64,000 nt of DNA from Alphaproteobacteria bacterium (GTDB lineage: Bacteria > Planctomycetota > Phycisphaerae > UBA1845): NCBI GenBank assembly GCA_028285105.1, contig JANQQE010000030.1, positions 310,001 to 374,000 of the forward strand, read 5' to 3'. The number at the start of each line of letters is the position of its first letter. Position 1 is the first letter of the stretch. The notes under the pieces were generated by a model that saw only the letters and a program-made list of their open reading frames with translations, searched no databases and was not told the origin of the DNA. This document shows positions 24,882 through 34,461 of the stretch, one piece after another. The translations under genes were made by a program, and so were the position numbers.

Positions 24882-27800
24882 CTATTCATCGGAAAAAGAC
24901 CTTTTCACCACCGTTGCAACATTGGGCTCTGTTCCGTTCTCGACCGATTCCAGCCGTTGTTTTGCATTCTGCACAGCGCGCCGTGTCGGGCCGCTGACGG
25001 GCGGACGGGCCAACGCCTTCTCGGCCATTTCCAAGCCCTCTTTCCACCATTTGACAGCATCATCACGGTCGCCCAACTGCCAGCAAGTGTCACCCATGTG
25101 TTCGCAGATTACCGGGTCTTCGCCGTCGAATCCGCGACGGGCCATCGCCAACCAACGCTTTGCTTCGGCGAACTCGCCCTTCTTGTAATGCACCCATCCA
25201 AGACTGTCCAGATAGGCACTGTTTCTAGGTGAATCGCCCACGGCAAGGCGAATCATGTTTTCAGCCCGGTCCAATTCCAGACCCGTGTCGGCCAATGTGT
25301 AGCCCAGATCGTTGTGCAGACCGACGTTGGTCGGGTCAAGTTTGAAGTATTTCTCCAGCGCTTCTCGGGCACCGTCGAGGTCTCCCGATTCCTGATACGC
25401 AAATGAAAGCAAGCTTAGATACAAGTACTCCGACTCGATCGACCCGGCATTGCGGGCTTGCTTAAGCCAGCGGTTGAGTCGATCGACCGCCTCAGCCGCT
25501 CGGCCATGATTTATCAAGACCTGCACCACTGCCTGGCGAAGGAAACCGTGAATTTCAATATTATCCGCCATCTCCTCATCACTGACCGCCATCATTCCTT
25601 CAATGACGTCGATGGCTTCGTCAGGTTGCCCGCTGACATCATAGGTCAATTGCAGTTCATTGAGATACAACTCCTTAAACGCCCCATCGACTGCGCTATT
25701 CTTGGCCAGAGCGATGGCTTCATCGAATTGATTCGTCTCCCGCAGGAACGCAATCATCGTCGTGTGGAGTCGATCGTTTTGCGGATCGCTTTCGATCGCC
25801 TCCAACAACAGTTCCATTACCTCGCCCCGTTGATACGACGGCAAATCGCGCCAAATGACATTCAGGTCGCCTCGCGCAAAACCGCCGGGTATGTCGGTCT
25901 GCCATCGCTTGATCAACTCCATCGCCCGGTCATGCTTTCCAATTCCCTGGCAAATGTTAATCAGGTACAGGAGAACGCCCGGGTCATCGCTGGCTCTCAG
26001 TCGCATCAACTCGAGTTCTTTCAATGCTGCGGAATCGTTGCCTAGCGCGCGATGGATCGCCACGATTTTCGTACGAATCTGGCGGACATATGCCGGATTG
26101 GAATCCGAATCTTCGATCAACTGGCGGCCATAAACCATGGCCGCTTCGTAGCGCTGAACGGTCAAGAGTAACTCAAGCAAGTTATTCTTCCATACCGCTC
26201 GGTGCGGATGCCGCTTCAGTAATTCTTCTTGCAAGACGAGCGCATCTTCGAATTCCAGGTTTCGCGTGCGACACTCCATCAGCATGCTGGTCAATTCGAT
26301 GTTGTTCGGTTCCATCTGCCGCGCCGATTCCAACGCAGCAATTGCATCCGGCCAATTCATTTGCTGCATATACGACAATCCGATCAGTTGCAGCGAGTCC
26401 ACGTCCGGTTTGGATGCATCGATCGCATTCTGAAGTGTCTTGCGAAAACGATCGTAATCCGGGTTGCTTGCATTGAACTCGAGCGCCGCAATACACCGTG
26501 CCACCACCGTCGGCGCTGCGCGATGAACGCGCATCTTTTGAATCTGCTCCGCGGCTGCTCGGCGATCACCGTTATTGATATGATTCAAGCAAAGACGACT
26601 TCGCGCTTCGTCGTTAAACGCATCGATGCGGAGGATTTTTTCCAATTGCCTGCGCGAGGCGACCGTTCTGTTGGCTTCATCGTACAATTCAGCCAGCTCG
26701 AGCATGGCATCGATGTTGCCACGGTGCAGTCGGATCGCCGATTCGAAATGTTTGATGGCCGATTCCGGGTCGTCCAAACCGCGATAGGCCTGACCCGCGA
26801 TCGCTTCGAGCCTCGTGTCTCGGTCAAACTGATACTTCTTGGGCGCAGCAATGTCGATGGCTTCTTGCCATTGCCAGCGATCCAAAAAAATCCGAGCGAG
26901 CGCGACTCTGGCTGCAACGAATGCAGGACGTTCTTCGAGCGAATGCTCCATCCAAGTCTGGCCGGCATCGCGCTCATCGAACGCCAGCGCCACCTGCCCC
27001 AAGACGTAAGATTCGGCGAAATCGCTCGCTTTTGCCAAGTGGTTCCCTGTTGCAAGGTGTGCCAGGTCGGAGTTCTCGTTGATCTCGGCGTGCGATCGAA
27101 TCCAGTTGGTGACTTCCGCTGCCGCATCCGTTCGATTTCGCACGGCTTCAATCATCGCCTCAATCGCCGGATTCCAAGCGCCGGCTGCCAGAAAGACTTC
27201 AACTGCCGTCCCGATCGTCTCCAGTTTCGCAGAGGGCGATTCGAGTTGACTCTCCATCAACCGAACAGCTTCGTCCTTGCGGTCCGATTCGATCAGCGCC
27301 CGGGCGTACGCGCTCGTGACTTTTGGGCTAGCGTCACCACCTTCAATGGCACTCTCAAACGCCTCGACGATGGCGTCGGGACGGTTCTGATGCGCATAGA
27401 TTGCCATCAGCACTTCAACGGCTTCGGGCTGCATCGAAAGTGCATCACGAGCATGTCGAATGGCTTTGTCCATATCGCCCGCGCGGGCGTACAACTTGGC
27501 ATGATCGATCAATTCATGCGGTTGGATGTCGAGATCGTCCTTCAATGAATCGAGATACTCAACGGCGCGAGCGTATTGACCAAGTTTCGCATGAGCCCAT
27601 GCGAGTTGCTCGTACTCGTGTTTCTGATGGCGAACGAGTTGATGGTAGAGTTGCTTGTGTTCTTCGAGTTCTGGAATATAAACGGTAGACCTTGCGGTGA
27701 TCGCAGTATAGAGATCGATGGCAGCTTGAATGTATCCTTCAGCGAGAAGCAATGCACCCAATTCGCCTTCGGCTGCGCGTGCGAACATGCTGCCGTCAAC

Positions 27801-28334
27801 ATCGCCCGAACACGCCAAAGTCTTTCGATATTCCAGGATCGCAGTCTCATTTTCAAACCGACTTGCTGCCAGTCGACCCAAAATGTAGTGACACGTTGTG
27901 TCATCTTCGCCTTGCTTCAGCGATTGTTCAACGTGATAGCGTGCCCTTTTGTAATCGCCGGACAACCACGCGGTCAGCGCCAGCGCTCGAACGATCCGCC
28001 GATCGCCTGCTGCGATTCGCTGCGCTTTCTCCAACTCGATCAGCGCTTCCGTATAGCGCTCTTCACCTCGCAGCGTTACCGTTCGATCGATCGCACGAAC
28101 AACCCGATCCGGCAACGGGTCGGCAACCGCATCGTCATGCTCGATTTCGATGACCGGTTTCAACTCGTCAAAAGGAACATGCGCTTTTTCAGAATCGAGT
28201 TCAGGCGATTGGTCTCGAAATATATCTTCCGACGAAACCGAGTCCGCTGCCTGAATCGTCCCGCACAATGCCACAGCGTTTACGATAACTGCCAGCCCGA
28301 CGCAGAATCGGAATCCACGATTGATTCTAAACAT
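24882..28334 (-). CDS. large exported tetratricopeptide repeat protein
   Basis: 1150 residues from ATG 28334, which has AAGGAG seven bases upstream; the frame back to 28439 is not needed. A signal peptide is likely (MFRINRGFRFCVGLAVIVNAVALCGTIQAAD). Most of the remainder is built of TPR-like helical pairs with the A-x-x-x-L-E-x-A pattern, for example ALIELEKAQRIAAGDRRIVRALALTAW, AIKHFESAIRLHRGNIDAMLELAELYDEANR and AENMIRLAVGDSPRNSAYLDSLGWVHYKKGEFAEAKRWL. At least fifteen units can be seen. It is probably a periplasmic scaffold for protein complexes. There is no catalytic domain and no membrane anchor at the C-terminus. The upstream neighbour is the HhH-GPD gene (178 bp gap). Confidence 0.85.
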   Translation of the reverse strand: MFRINRGFRFCVGLAVIVNAVALCGTIQAADSVSSEDIFRDQSPELDSEKAHVPFDELKPVIEIEHDDAVADPLPDRVVRAIDRTVTLRGEERYTEALIELEKAQRIAAGDRRIVRALALTAWLSGDYKRARYHVEQSLKQGEDDTTCHYILGRLAASRFENETAILEYRKTLACSGDVDGSMFARAAEGELGALLLAEGYIQAAIDLYTAITARSTVYIPELEEHKQLYHQLVRHQKHEYEQLAWAHAKLGQYARAVEYLDSLKDDLDIQPHELIDHAKLYARAGDMDKAIRHARDALSMQPEAVEVLMAIYAHQNRPDAIVEAFESAIEGGDASPKVTSAYARALIESDRKDEAVRLMESQLESPSAKLETIGTAVEVFLAAGAWNPAIEAMIEAVRNRTDAAAEVTNWIRSHAEINENSDLAHLATGNHLAKASDFAESYVLGQVALAFDERDAGQTWMEHSLEERPAFVAARVALARIFLDRWQWQEAIDIAAPKKYQFDRDTRLEAIAGQAYRGLDDPESAIKHFESAIRLHRGNIDAMLELAELYDEANRTVASRRQLEKILRIDAFNDEARSRLCLNHINNGDRRAAAEQIQKMRVHRAAPTVVARCIAALEFNASNPDYDRFRKTLQNAIDASKPDVDSLQLIGLSYMQQMNWPDAIAALESARQMEPNNIELTSMLMECRTRNLEFEDALVLQEELLKRHPHRAVWKNNLLELLLTVQRYEAAMVYGRQLIEDSDSNPAYVRQIRTKIVAIHRALGNDSAALKELELMRLRASDDPGVLLYLINICQGIGKHDRAMELIKRWQTDIPGGFARGDLNVIWRDLPSYQRGEVMELLLEAIESDPQNDRLHTTMIAFLRETNQFDEAIALAKNSAVDGAFKELYLNELQLTYDVSGQPDEAIDVIEGMMAVSDEEMADNIEIHGFLRQAVVQVLINHGRAAEAVDRLNRWLKQARNAGSIESEYLYLSLLSFAYQESGDLDGAREALEKYFKLDPTNVGLHNDLGYTLADTGLELDRAENMIRLAVGDSPRNSAYLDSLGWVHYKKGEFAEAKRWLAMARRGFDGEDPVICEHMGDTCWQLGDRDDAVKWWKEGLEMAEKALARPPVSGPTRRAVQNAKQRLESVENGTEPNVATVVKRSFSDE

Positions 28335-28512
28335 GGCACTACTCCTTACGGCTACGACCGGACGATTGAGAATGCGCAATCGATAGAAGCCATTTACTTT
28401 AGATAATATACGCCGTGCGGCAGGTGGCGAGAATCGCATGGTATTGACATCGGCAGCGGACGGAGCCTGGGTTCAACACGAAGTTCGTCGGCAGCGTTGG
28501 TGGGGTTAGTAT

Positions 28513-29319
28513 CTACCTTTTGGAAGCCGTTTTTTTCTTCTTTGTTTTGGACTTTGTGGCTGATTTATTCTTGGCTGAGCCCTTCTTCTTAACCGCCGAT
28601 TTCTTCTTGGCGGTACCGTTTTTCTTGGCTGTCGATTTCTTTTTGGTCTTTGCTTTTCCCTCTGTCAGCTTTGTTTTGGGTGCCTTGCTGGATTTGGATT
28701 TACCGTTCAGCCCGAATTTCCTGGACCTCACAACCGCGTCCAGGTCCATGCAGAATTCCTTCGCGTCCGAAGAACTCACATGCCGCTCAAGGAAGGATTG
28801 CACTTCCGCGCTGCTGGCATTTGCATCGACGAGATCGTTTTCCTTGAGGAACTCAAGCGCCACATCGTTGACCGGAATGGCATGTCCGCCAAGACTCCAC
28901 AACATCACCGACGCCATTGTGTAAGGCGTGATCCCGTCAAGGTCGGAAAGATAAGACTTGATCTCGCGTACGCCCTTGGAAGAAAGGTGCTCGAGCGAAA
29001 TCGTGTATTCCAACTGAAATACGGCATTGAGTACGGTCAACAGAGTCTTGGCGCGCTGTACACTTCGCGGAATGTGTTTGCTGATCGACGACGAGACTTC
29101 GGCTGGCGTCGAAACGCGCAACTCGTTGTAATCGACCATGTCGTCAAGAATCTGCGAAAACGCTTTCTCGGCGCGGTCGAGCGAGGTTTCCTGACTGAGC
29201 ACCGCGAGAATCAACTGCTCGACGGGCGGCCGAACATCCGGCGGTTCGCTGGTCCGTTCACCGCGAAACTTGCTGTACGCCTGCTTGATTTTCTTGCCAT
29301 AGAGAGTCCCGTTTTTCAT
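28513..29319 (-). CDS. HhH-GPD-like protein with degenerate active site and histone H1-like lysine tail
   Basis: 268 residues. Residues about 30-200 follow the endonuclease III/HhH-GPD helical fold: PPVEQLILAVLSQETSLDRAEKAF, then YLSDLDGITPYTMASVMLWSLGGHAIPVNDVALEFL. In active glycosylases the hairpin reads LPGVGRKTA with a catalytic Lys, and the next loop holds an Asp in VDTH. Here the Lys is absent and the Asp position is Asn151 followed by Asp152. The 4Fe-4S cysteines of EndoIII are also missing. Residues 203-268 are a low-complexity Lys/Ala/Ser/Thr tail (AKKKSAVKKKGSAK), like histone H1 and other bacterial nucleoid proteins. The start codon overlaps the rbfA stop (ATGA), so the two are translationally coupled. 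Confidence 0.7.
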   Translation of the reverse strand: MKNGTLYGKKIKQAYSKFRGERTSEPPDVRPPVEQLILAVLSQETSLDRAEKAFSQILDDMVDYNELRVSTPAEVSSSISKHIPRSVQRAKTLLTVLNAVFQLEYTISLEHLSSKGVREIKSYLSDLDGITPYTMASVMLWSLGGHAIPVNDVALEFLKENDLVDANASSAEVQSFLERHVSSSDAKEFCMDLDAVVRSRKFGLNGKSKSSKAPKTKLTEGKAKTKKKSTAKKNGTAKKKSAVKKKGSAKNKSATKSKTKKKKTASKR

Positions 29320-29777
29320 GGCTGGACTCCGTCTTCTGATTGATTTCTATTCATCTCTTCAACCGCATGTTCATCTAGCTCGGTGACAACATCATCGCCT
29401 GATACTGGGTCATCGTCGGATGCTGGCCCCATTTCTGCCGCGTTGGTGTTGATGATCTCCATGATCTCAGCCGCTTTCTTGATCGAGTGGTCGCTCACGA
29501 ACGTCAGATGAGGACAAACGCGCGCCGACACTCCCTTGGCCACTGCCCGCTGAATCAACCCCTGGGCGCTCTTGAGACCGCGCATCGTGCTGCGCTGCTC
29601 TTCTTCGCTGCCCATCACGCTGATATACACCTTGGCGAGTTGCAGATCCGGAGCGACTTCGACCTTGGTCACGCTGACGAACTTTCCGATTCGCGGATCG
29701 TGAACCTTGTTCGCGATCATGTCACTGGCGATCGACCGGATCAGGCTGGCCATCTTGTCTGTACGAAATGATTTCAT
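29316..29777 (-). CDS. rbfA: ribosome-binding factor A
   Basis: 153 residues. The KH-like RbfA core is clear: RTDKMASLIRSIASDMIANKVHDPRIGKFVSVTKVEVAPDLQLAKVYISVMG, then LKSAQGLIQRAVAKGVSARVCPHLTFVSDHSIKKAAEI. RbfA assists late 16S rRNA processing of the 30S subunit. After the core comes an acidic tail of about 35 residues. It lies in the expected nusA-infB-rbfA order, with DUF503 just upstream (74 bp), and overlaps the HhH-GPD gene downstream by 4 bp. No truB or rpsO follows, unlike many bacteria. Confidence 0.93.
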   Translation of the reverse strand: MKSFRTDKMASLIRSIASDMIANKVHDPRIGKFVSVTKVEVAPDLQLAKVYISVMGSEEEQRSTMRGLKSAQGLIQRAVAKGVSARVCPHLTFVSDHSIKKAAEIMEIINTNAAEMGPASDDDPVSGDDVVTELDEHAVEEMNRNQSEDGVQP

Positions 29778-29851
29778 GAATGAAGGTAACGTCTTTGCAC
29801 TCTACCGACGAACGCCGCATCTTTGTAACGTCGATGCACCCGACCCGTCGG

Positions 29852-30133
29852 CTAGAGAATCTCCTTTTCAAACGACAATAACGAGGCAACCGAGTCCCGC
29901 TGAGCCACCGCGACGATCTGATCGAAACATCCGTGAACCAACTTGGGGTCGTTGGAAACCATCGCAACAGCCAATCCCGCCCGTTGACGAAGTTCCTGAT
30001 GTTCGACCTCGGCCACCGAGACGTTGAACCGATTGGAAATACGCTCCTTCAAACTCTTCACGACGCGCCGCTTATCCTTAAGCGACTGCGCTTCATAAAC
30101 CACCAACTCCAACGTGAGTACGCCAACGACCAT
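29852..30133 (-). CDS. DUF503 (YlxP-like) protein
   Basis: 93 residues: VVGVLTLELVVYEAQSLKDKRRVVKSLKERISNRFNVSVAEVEHQELRQRAGLAVAMVSND is the full DUF503 signature. The family is small and almost always encoded between infB and rbfA, as here, which points to a role around ribosome maturation. Its biochemical function is not established. It is probably part of the nusA-infB-rbfA transcription unit. Confidence 0.92.
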   Translation of the reverse strand: MVVGVLTLELVVYEAQSLKDKRRVVKSLKERISNRFNVSVAEVEHQELRQRAGLAVAMVSNDPKLVHGCFDQIVAVAQRDSVASLLSFEKEIL

Positions 30134-30187
30134 TCGTTTTGGATGCCAAGCTTCAAGACCTTGCCAACGTCCTCACGGGCAAACGCC

Positions 30188-31303
30188 CTAAGGATTGACT
30201 CGACGCGAGATCACCGCACCGTTGACCGGATCGATTTTGAAGAGGCGGTATGAACCGTCTTCCTTGTTTTCATAACTGCACACACCAACGCGCTCCAGAG
30301 CGTCTTCGACGTACGTTTGGACATCACTTGGAACTTGATAGAAATCCAATTCGCGTTGTGCTTGCAGCAGCTCGAATCCATAACTTGAATTGCGAGGCAG
30401 ATGCTCAATCGTATCTTTGGGCGTCAATTTTCTTGGCAGGAACATTGCGGTGGTCGTCTCCCACGTTTGGCTGTCTACCTCGCACTCAAACACCCGCACC
30501 AAATGCAGCGCGCCTCGCAGTTTTTCAACTCGCGTCGCCACGCTACCATCGGGAACAAAGTAATCGCGAATCTTCTTGTCGATATCTGCGTCGTTTCTTT
30601 CAATATCCCTACGCAGTTTTTTATACTCGGGAAGGTCCATCAGTTCGGCTTCATTGATTCGAATCGCCACTGCGATCGTATGCCTACCCGGTTTAAGTCG
30701 AAGTGCCCTATTCGTACGAACATTCTTGTTGGCCATTGGGTCATCGAGGATGGAACCAGTCACCGATGTCTTCGCCAGATGGTAAATCCCAGCCCCTGAA
30801 GGCACGCTGCTCACATAGACGCCTTCTTGCTGACTGTTCAGCGATTCGGACATCAAGCCCATGCGTTTCCGGGGCGCCGATCTGTTGTTGCTTTCCTGTT
30901 GGCGATCTTCCTTTGCCACCTTGGGCGGCGGTGATGACTCACCGGTCAGACTTTTGTACAGACCGGGCACATACTTGTACCCCACGACAATCAAGATCAC
31001 GATGACCGCGACATAGGTCATTTTCATCGCAATGTCGAACGGGTCAAAAGCGTTGGCCGGCTTACCTGCTGCCAGGCGCTTCTCTTGTCGCGCTTTGGTC
31101 TTGTGGTATTTCTGACCTACTTTTGTGGCTTGGGCGTCGTACGAACCGGTTTGCTCGACCTGATCGAACAGCAGATCGAGATCGTCCTGGGCTTGGCGCG
31201 TTACCAATGCCTCCTTACCGCAATACGAACAACGGACGATCTTTCCGGAGTCCTCATCTCGCGCCCGAATGGTATGGCCGCATTCGCCTTTGAATTCAAT
31301 CAT
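30188..31303 (-). CDS. zinc-ribbon, single-pass membrane protein of unknown function
   Basis: 371 residues. The N-terminal 30 residues form a zinc-ribbon-like unit (ECGHTIRAR...VRCSYCGKEALV). A membrane helix follows at about residues 92-113 (MTYVAVIVILIVVGYKYVPG). The distal part includes VYVSSVPSGAGIYHLAKTS...LRLKPGRHTIAVAI, which resembles a PEGA-type surface domain, and then a region without a known match. The topology suggests a cytoplasmic zinc ribbon and an external C-terminal part. It sits between infB and DUF503 on the same strand, an unusual insertion in that operon. The gap to infB is 206 bp, so it may have its own promoter. Confidence 0.65.
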   Translation of the reverse strand: MIEFKGECGHTIRARDEDSGKIVRCSYCGKEALVTRQAQDDLDLLFDQVEQTGSYDAQATKVGQKYHKTKARQEKRLAAGKPANAFDPFDIAMKMTYVAVIVILIVVGYKYVPGLYKSLTGESSPPPKVAKEDRQQESNNRSAPRKRMGLMSESLNSQQEGVYVSSVPSGAGIYHLAKTSVTGSILDDPMANKNVRTNRALRLKPGRHTIAVAIRINEAELMDLPEYKKLRRDIERNDADIDKKIRDYFVPDGSVATRVEKLRGALHLVRVFECEVDSQTWETTTAMFLPRKLTPKDTIEHLPRNSSYGFELLQAQRELDFYQVPSDVQTYVEDALERVGVCSYENKEDGSYRLFKIDPVNGAVISRRVNP

Positions 31304-31509
31304 GCGTTTTTCATAGCCCGTAAAGGTCTTGATTCATGGTACCTCGCAAGAACGAGATTCAATGTATCGCTTCCTTCCTGCAAACAATCAAACAAAGGTA
31401 CCGACCCATTCAGACCCCACCGCAACGATCGACCATTTCCGCGACTCGGCTCATCGATCGCCTTTTATGTCATCAGGCATCACTCTCGTTTTAATACACC
31501 ACACCAAGT

Positions 31510-34374
31510 CTACGAATCGTCTGCTGCCGCGGCGGCTGCCTCTTCCAGCGTACGCGCGGTCTTGATGACTTCATACGTTTCGATCATGTCGCCAGCCTTG
31601 ATGTCGTCAAACCCTTCAAGCCTGATACCGCACTCCATACCGTTGCGTACTTCTTTCGCGTCATCCTTGAACCGGCGAAGCGACTCAAACTTGCAGTTGT
31701 CGCGTATCAGCACACCGTCGCGAACCACGCGGGCAAGGTGCTTGCTCGAAATCGTACCCTCGCGAACATAACTTCCTGCCACCAATCCAAGTTTTGAGAT
31801 ACGGAACAGTTCGCGAACTTCCGCCGCACCCCGGGACTCGATTTTCTCATCGGGGGCAAGCAACCCTTCGAGGGCTTTCTTGATGTCATCTGTGACGTCA
31901 TAGATGACCTTGTAGTTCCGCACATCGACATTCTTCTGCTCCGCCAACTTTCGCGTTTTTGATGGAACAGACACGCGATAGGCGATGATGATCGCATTGG
32001 ATGCGTCGGCAAGGTGAATATCACTGTCGGTGATCGATCCGATACCGGCATGAAGCACGTTCAAACGCACCTCATTGTCCGGGAACTGCTGGAGCGTCTG
32101 CACCAGCACATCGACCGAACCGTCCACGTCGGCTTTGACAATGACGGGAAGTTCCTGCACATCGACACCGCTACGCATCTTGACCAGGTCTTCAAGGCTT
32201 CGGGCCTTCTTGACCGAAGACCTCGCGTCGCTGACCCGCTGATCTTTGACTTCTTCGCCAACCTGCTTGGCCCGCTGCATGTTTTCGACGACGAAGAATT
32301 CGTCACCCGAAGAAGGCACCTCGCTCATGCCCCAGATTTCAGCGGGCATCGCCGGACCGGCTGATTTGATCGATTTGCCGCGATCATCGCGAATCGAACG
32401 AACCTTGCCATATGCATTACCGCAAACCACGACGTCCCCGACCTTCACCGTTCCATCGCGTACGATCACCTGCATCACCGGACCTGCACCCTGACGATTC
32501 TCGGCTTCGATGACCACACCGGACGCGGGGATGGTCTTGTCGGCTTGGTACTCGTGAAGGTCCGCCAACGTCGAAAGATGCTCAAGCAATTCATCGACGC
32601 CCTCACCGGTCGTTGCCGATGTATGGACGACATCGATGTCACCACCCCAATCGCCTGCGGGGGTGAGCCCATGCTCGGTGAGCTGCGTATAAATCCTGGT
32701 GACGTTTTGCGTACCGAGGTCAATCTTGTTGAGCGCGACGACGATCGGCACTTCTGCCGCCTTCGCATGGTTAATGGCTTCAATCGTTTGCGGCATGATT
32801 CCGTCGTCGGCAGCGACGACCAACACCACGACGTCCGTCACCTGCGCACCACGGGCACGCATCGCCGTAAACGCTTCGTGGCCGGGTGTATCCAGGAACG
32901 TTACCGACTTTCCAGCGACGTTATAATGATACGAACTGATGTGCTGCGTGATACCACCGTCTTCACCAGCCGCAACTCGGGCTTTTCGGATCCGGTCGAG
33001 CAAGCTGGTCTTGCCGTGATCGACGTGACCGAGAATCGTAACGATGGGAGGCCGGCGTTTGAGTTTCTTGCGCTCCAGTGCCTCATGTTCTTCTTTGACT
33101 TTGTCCATACCCGTCTTGGCTTTGACAATGGTTAACTCGACACCCAGTTCCGTTGCCACCAATTCGGCAACTTCGGTCGGGATCACGCTCGTGACCGAAA
33201 GCATCAAGCCATGTTCTTTTTGGAATATCGGGAACAATCGCTGGAAGGGTACACCCAACCCGGCACAGAACTGCTTGACCGTGATCGGTTCTTCCAATTG
33301 GGCTTCGGTAATTGGCGCAACTTCCACACGTCCGCCGCCGCCACCGCTCTTGCTGCGGGCTCGGCGCGAAACAAGACGCCTACCCGTCGCACCCCGCAAA
33401 CGGGCGCGACGTTCAGCAAGATCCTGATTGTTCCACTCGCTCAGACGTTCACCGACTTCGCGTTCGTGCAGGCTTTCACGACGACCCGACATCTTGCGGC
33501 CGCTCGATTTCTGTTCGACAGCTTTACCGCGCCGCTTACCACCCCGATCTGGCTGACCTGGCGCATCTCCCGGAACGACTGCCGGTCCACGAGCCGCAAC
33601 ACCCTCAGACTCGGTCTTTTTGGGTCGGCGCGGTCCACGTTTGGGAATCGCATATTCTTCCGGCGCTTCGTATCGAACCACGCGCGGTCCGGAGAGCTTC
33701 GCGGGCGCTGGAACGTTTTGCGGCCCTGCCGGAGCAACTTCCTCCGGTTCCGACGGCGCTTCATCAACCGTCGCTTCATCCGTCGCGGGAGACTCTGTCG
33801 CAACTTCAGCAGCCGCATCCAATGTTCCCGTAGACGATATGTTTTCTGCTGACGGGTCAGTTGCCGACTTGTCCGACTCAACAACTTCGGAATCGGCAAT
33901 CGCAACGTCGCCTGGCTGATCGCCGACTTTTGTCAACGTCGCTGCGTCCACCTCTACAGACGTGCCTACTTGTTTCTTGGCGGTTGTCTTGCCGGTCTTG
34001 GATTTGGGCTTGGCGTCAGTCGTCTCTGCATCGGCGACAGCAGATGATTCCGGCGCTTCAAGTTCTGCGACTGCGGTTGCCGAATCGGACTCGCCACCCG
34101 CCGAAGTCGCTGCCGACTTGGACTTGGCTTTGGCTTTGCGCTTCTTCTTGGCTTTGCTGCGCGCCTTTTCGAGATCCACCCTTTTGGTCTTTTCGACGAC
34201 GTGTACGTGCGCGCCCTCGCTGAACCACTCGCGCACCGTCGCCTCAAGTCCCGGACCGAGGGTAGACATATGATTCTTCAAGTCTATTTCCTCAGCACGG
34301 CACTTCGTCAGGATGTCTTTACTTGTGACGTTCAGTTCCTTTGCAAGGATGTGAACGCGCATTTTTTCAGCCAA
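31510..34374 (-). CDS. infB: translation initiation factor IF-2
   Basis: 954 residues. The IF2-N domain is at 5-50 ([34 protein letters not shown]). A long low-complexity Ala/Glu/Lys region follows (60-350), then a second IF2-N-like unit ([19 protein letters not shown]). The G domain begins at about 445 with GHVDHGKTS (449-457), DTPGHEAF and NKID, and the C1/C2 domains follow. IF-2 delivers initiator tRNA to the 30S subunit. The start codon is probably TTG at 34374: GGAG stands seven bases before it, whereas the in-frame ATG at 34362 is too far from that site. nusA lies 87 bp upstream. Confidence 0.96.
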   Translation of the reverse strand: MAEKMRVHILAKELNVTSKDILTKCRAEEIDLKNHMSTLGPGLEATVREWFSEGAHVHVVEKTKRVDLEKARSKAKKKRKAKAKSKSAATSAGGESDSATAVAELEAPESSAVADAETTDAKPKSKTGKTTAKKQVGTSVEVDAATLTKVGDQPGDVAIADSEVVESDKSATDPSAENISSTGTLDAAAEVATESPATDEATVDEAPSEPEEVAPAGPQNVPAPAKLSGPRVVRYEAPEEYAIPKRGPRRPKKTESEGVAARGPAVVPGDAPGQPDRGGKRRGKAVEQKSSGRKMSGRRESLHEREVGERLSEWNNQDLAERRARLRGATGRRLVSRRARSKSGGGGGRVEVAPITEAQLEEPITVKQFCAGLGVPFQRLFPIFQKEHGLMLSVTSVIPTEVAELVATELGVELTIVKAKTGMDKVKEEHEALERKKLKRRPPIVTILGHVDHGKTSLLDRIRKARVAAGEDGGITQHISSYHYNVAGKSVTFLDTPGHEAFTAMRARGAQVTDVVVLVVAADDGIMPQTIEAINHAKAAEVPIVVALNKIDLGTQNVTRIYTQLTEHGLTPAGDWGGDIDVVHTSATTGEGVDELLEHLSTLADLHEYQADKTIPASGVVIEAENRQGAGPVMQVIVRDGTVKVGDVVVCGNAYGKVRSIRDDRGKSIKSAGPAMPAEIWGMSEVPSSGDEFFVVENMQRAKQVGEEVKDQRVSDARSSVKKARSLEDLVKMRSGVDVQELPVIVKADVDGSVDVLVQTLQQFPDNEVRLNVLHAGIGSITDSDIHLADASNAIIIAYRVSVPSKTRKLAEQKNVDVRNYKVIYDVTDDIKKALEGLLAPDEKIESRGAAEVRELFRISKLGLVAGSYVREGTISSKHLARVVRDGVLIRDNCKFESLRRFKDDAKEVRNGMECGIRLEGFDDIKAGDMIETYEVIKTARTLEEAAAAAADDS

Positions 34375-34461
34375 AACACTTCTCCATCAAACCCAGGATC
34401 AACCGGTGGCTGCTCAAAATCGCAACCAACCGGGCACAACCAACTGCAGCTTCAAATCCAA

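Noticed and set aside
28520-28720. Simple-sequence tract rich in TTC and TTG on the plus strand
   Set aside because: It is the complement of the lysine and alanine codons of the H1-like tail, not a separate repeat element.
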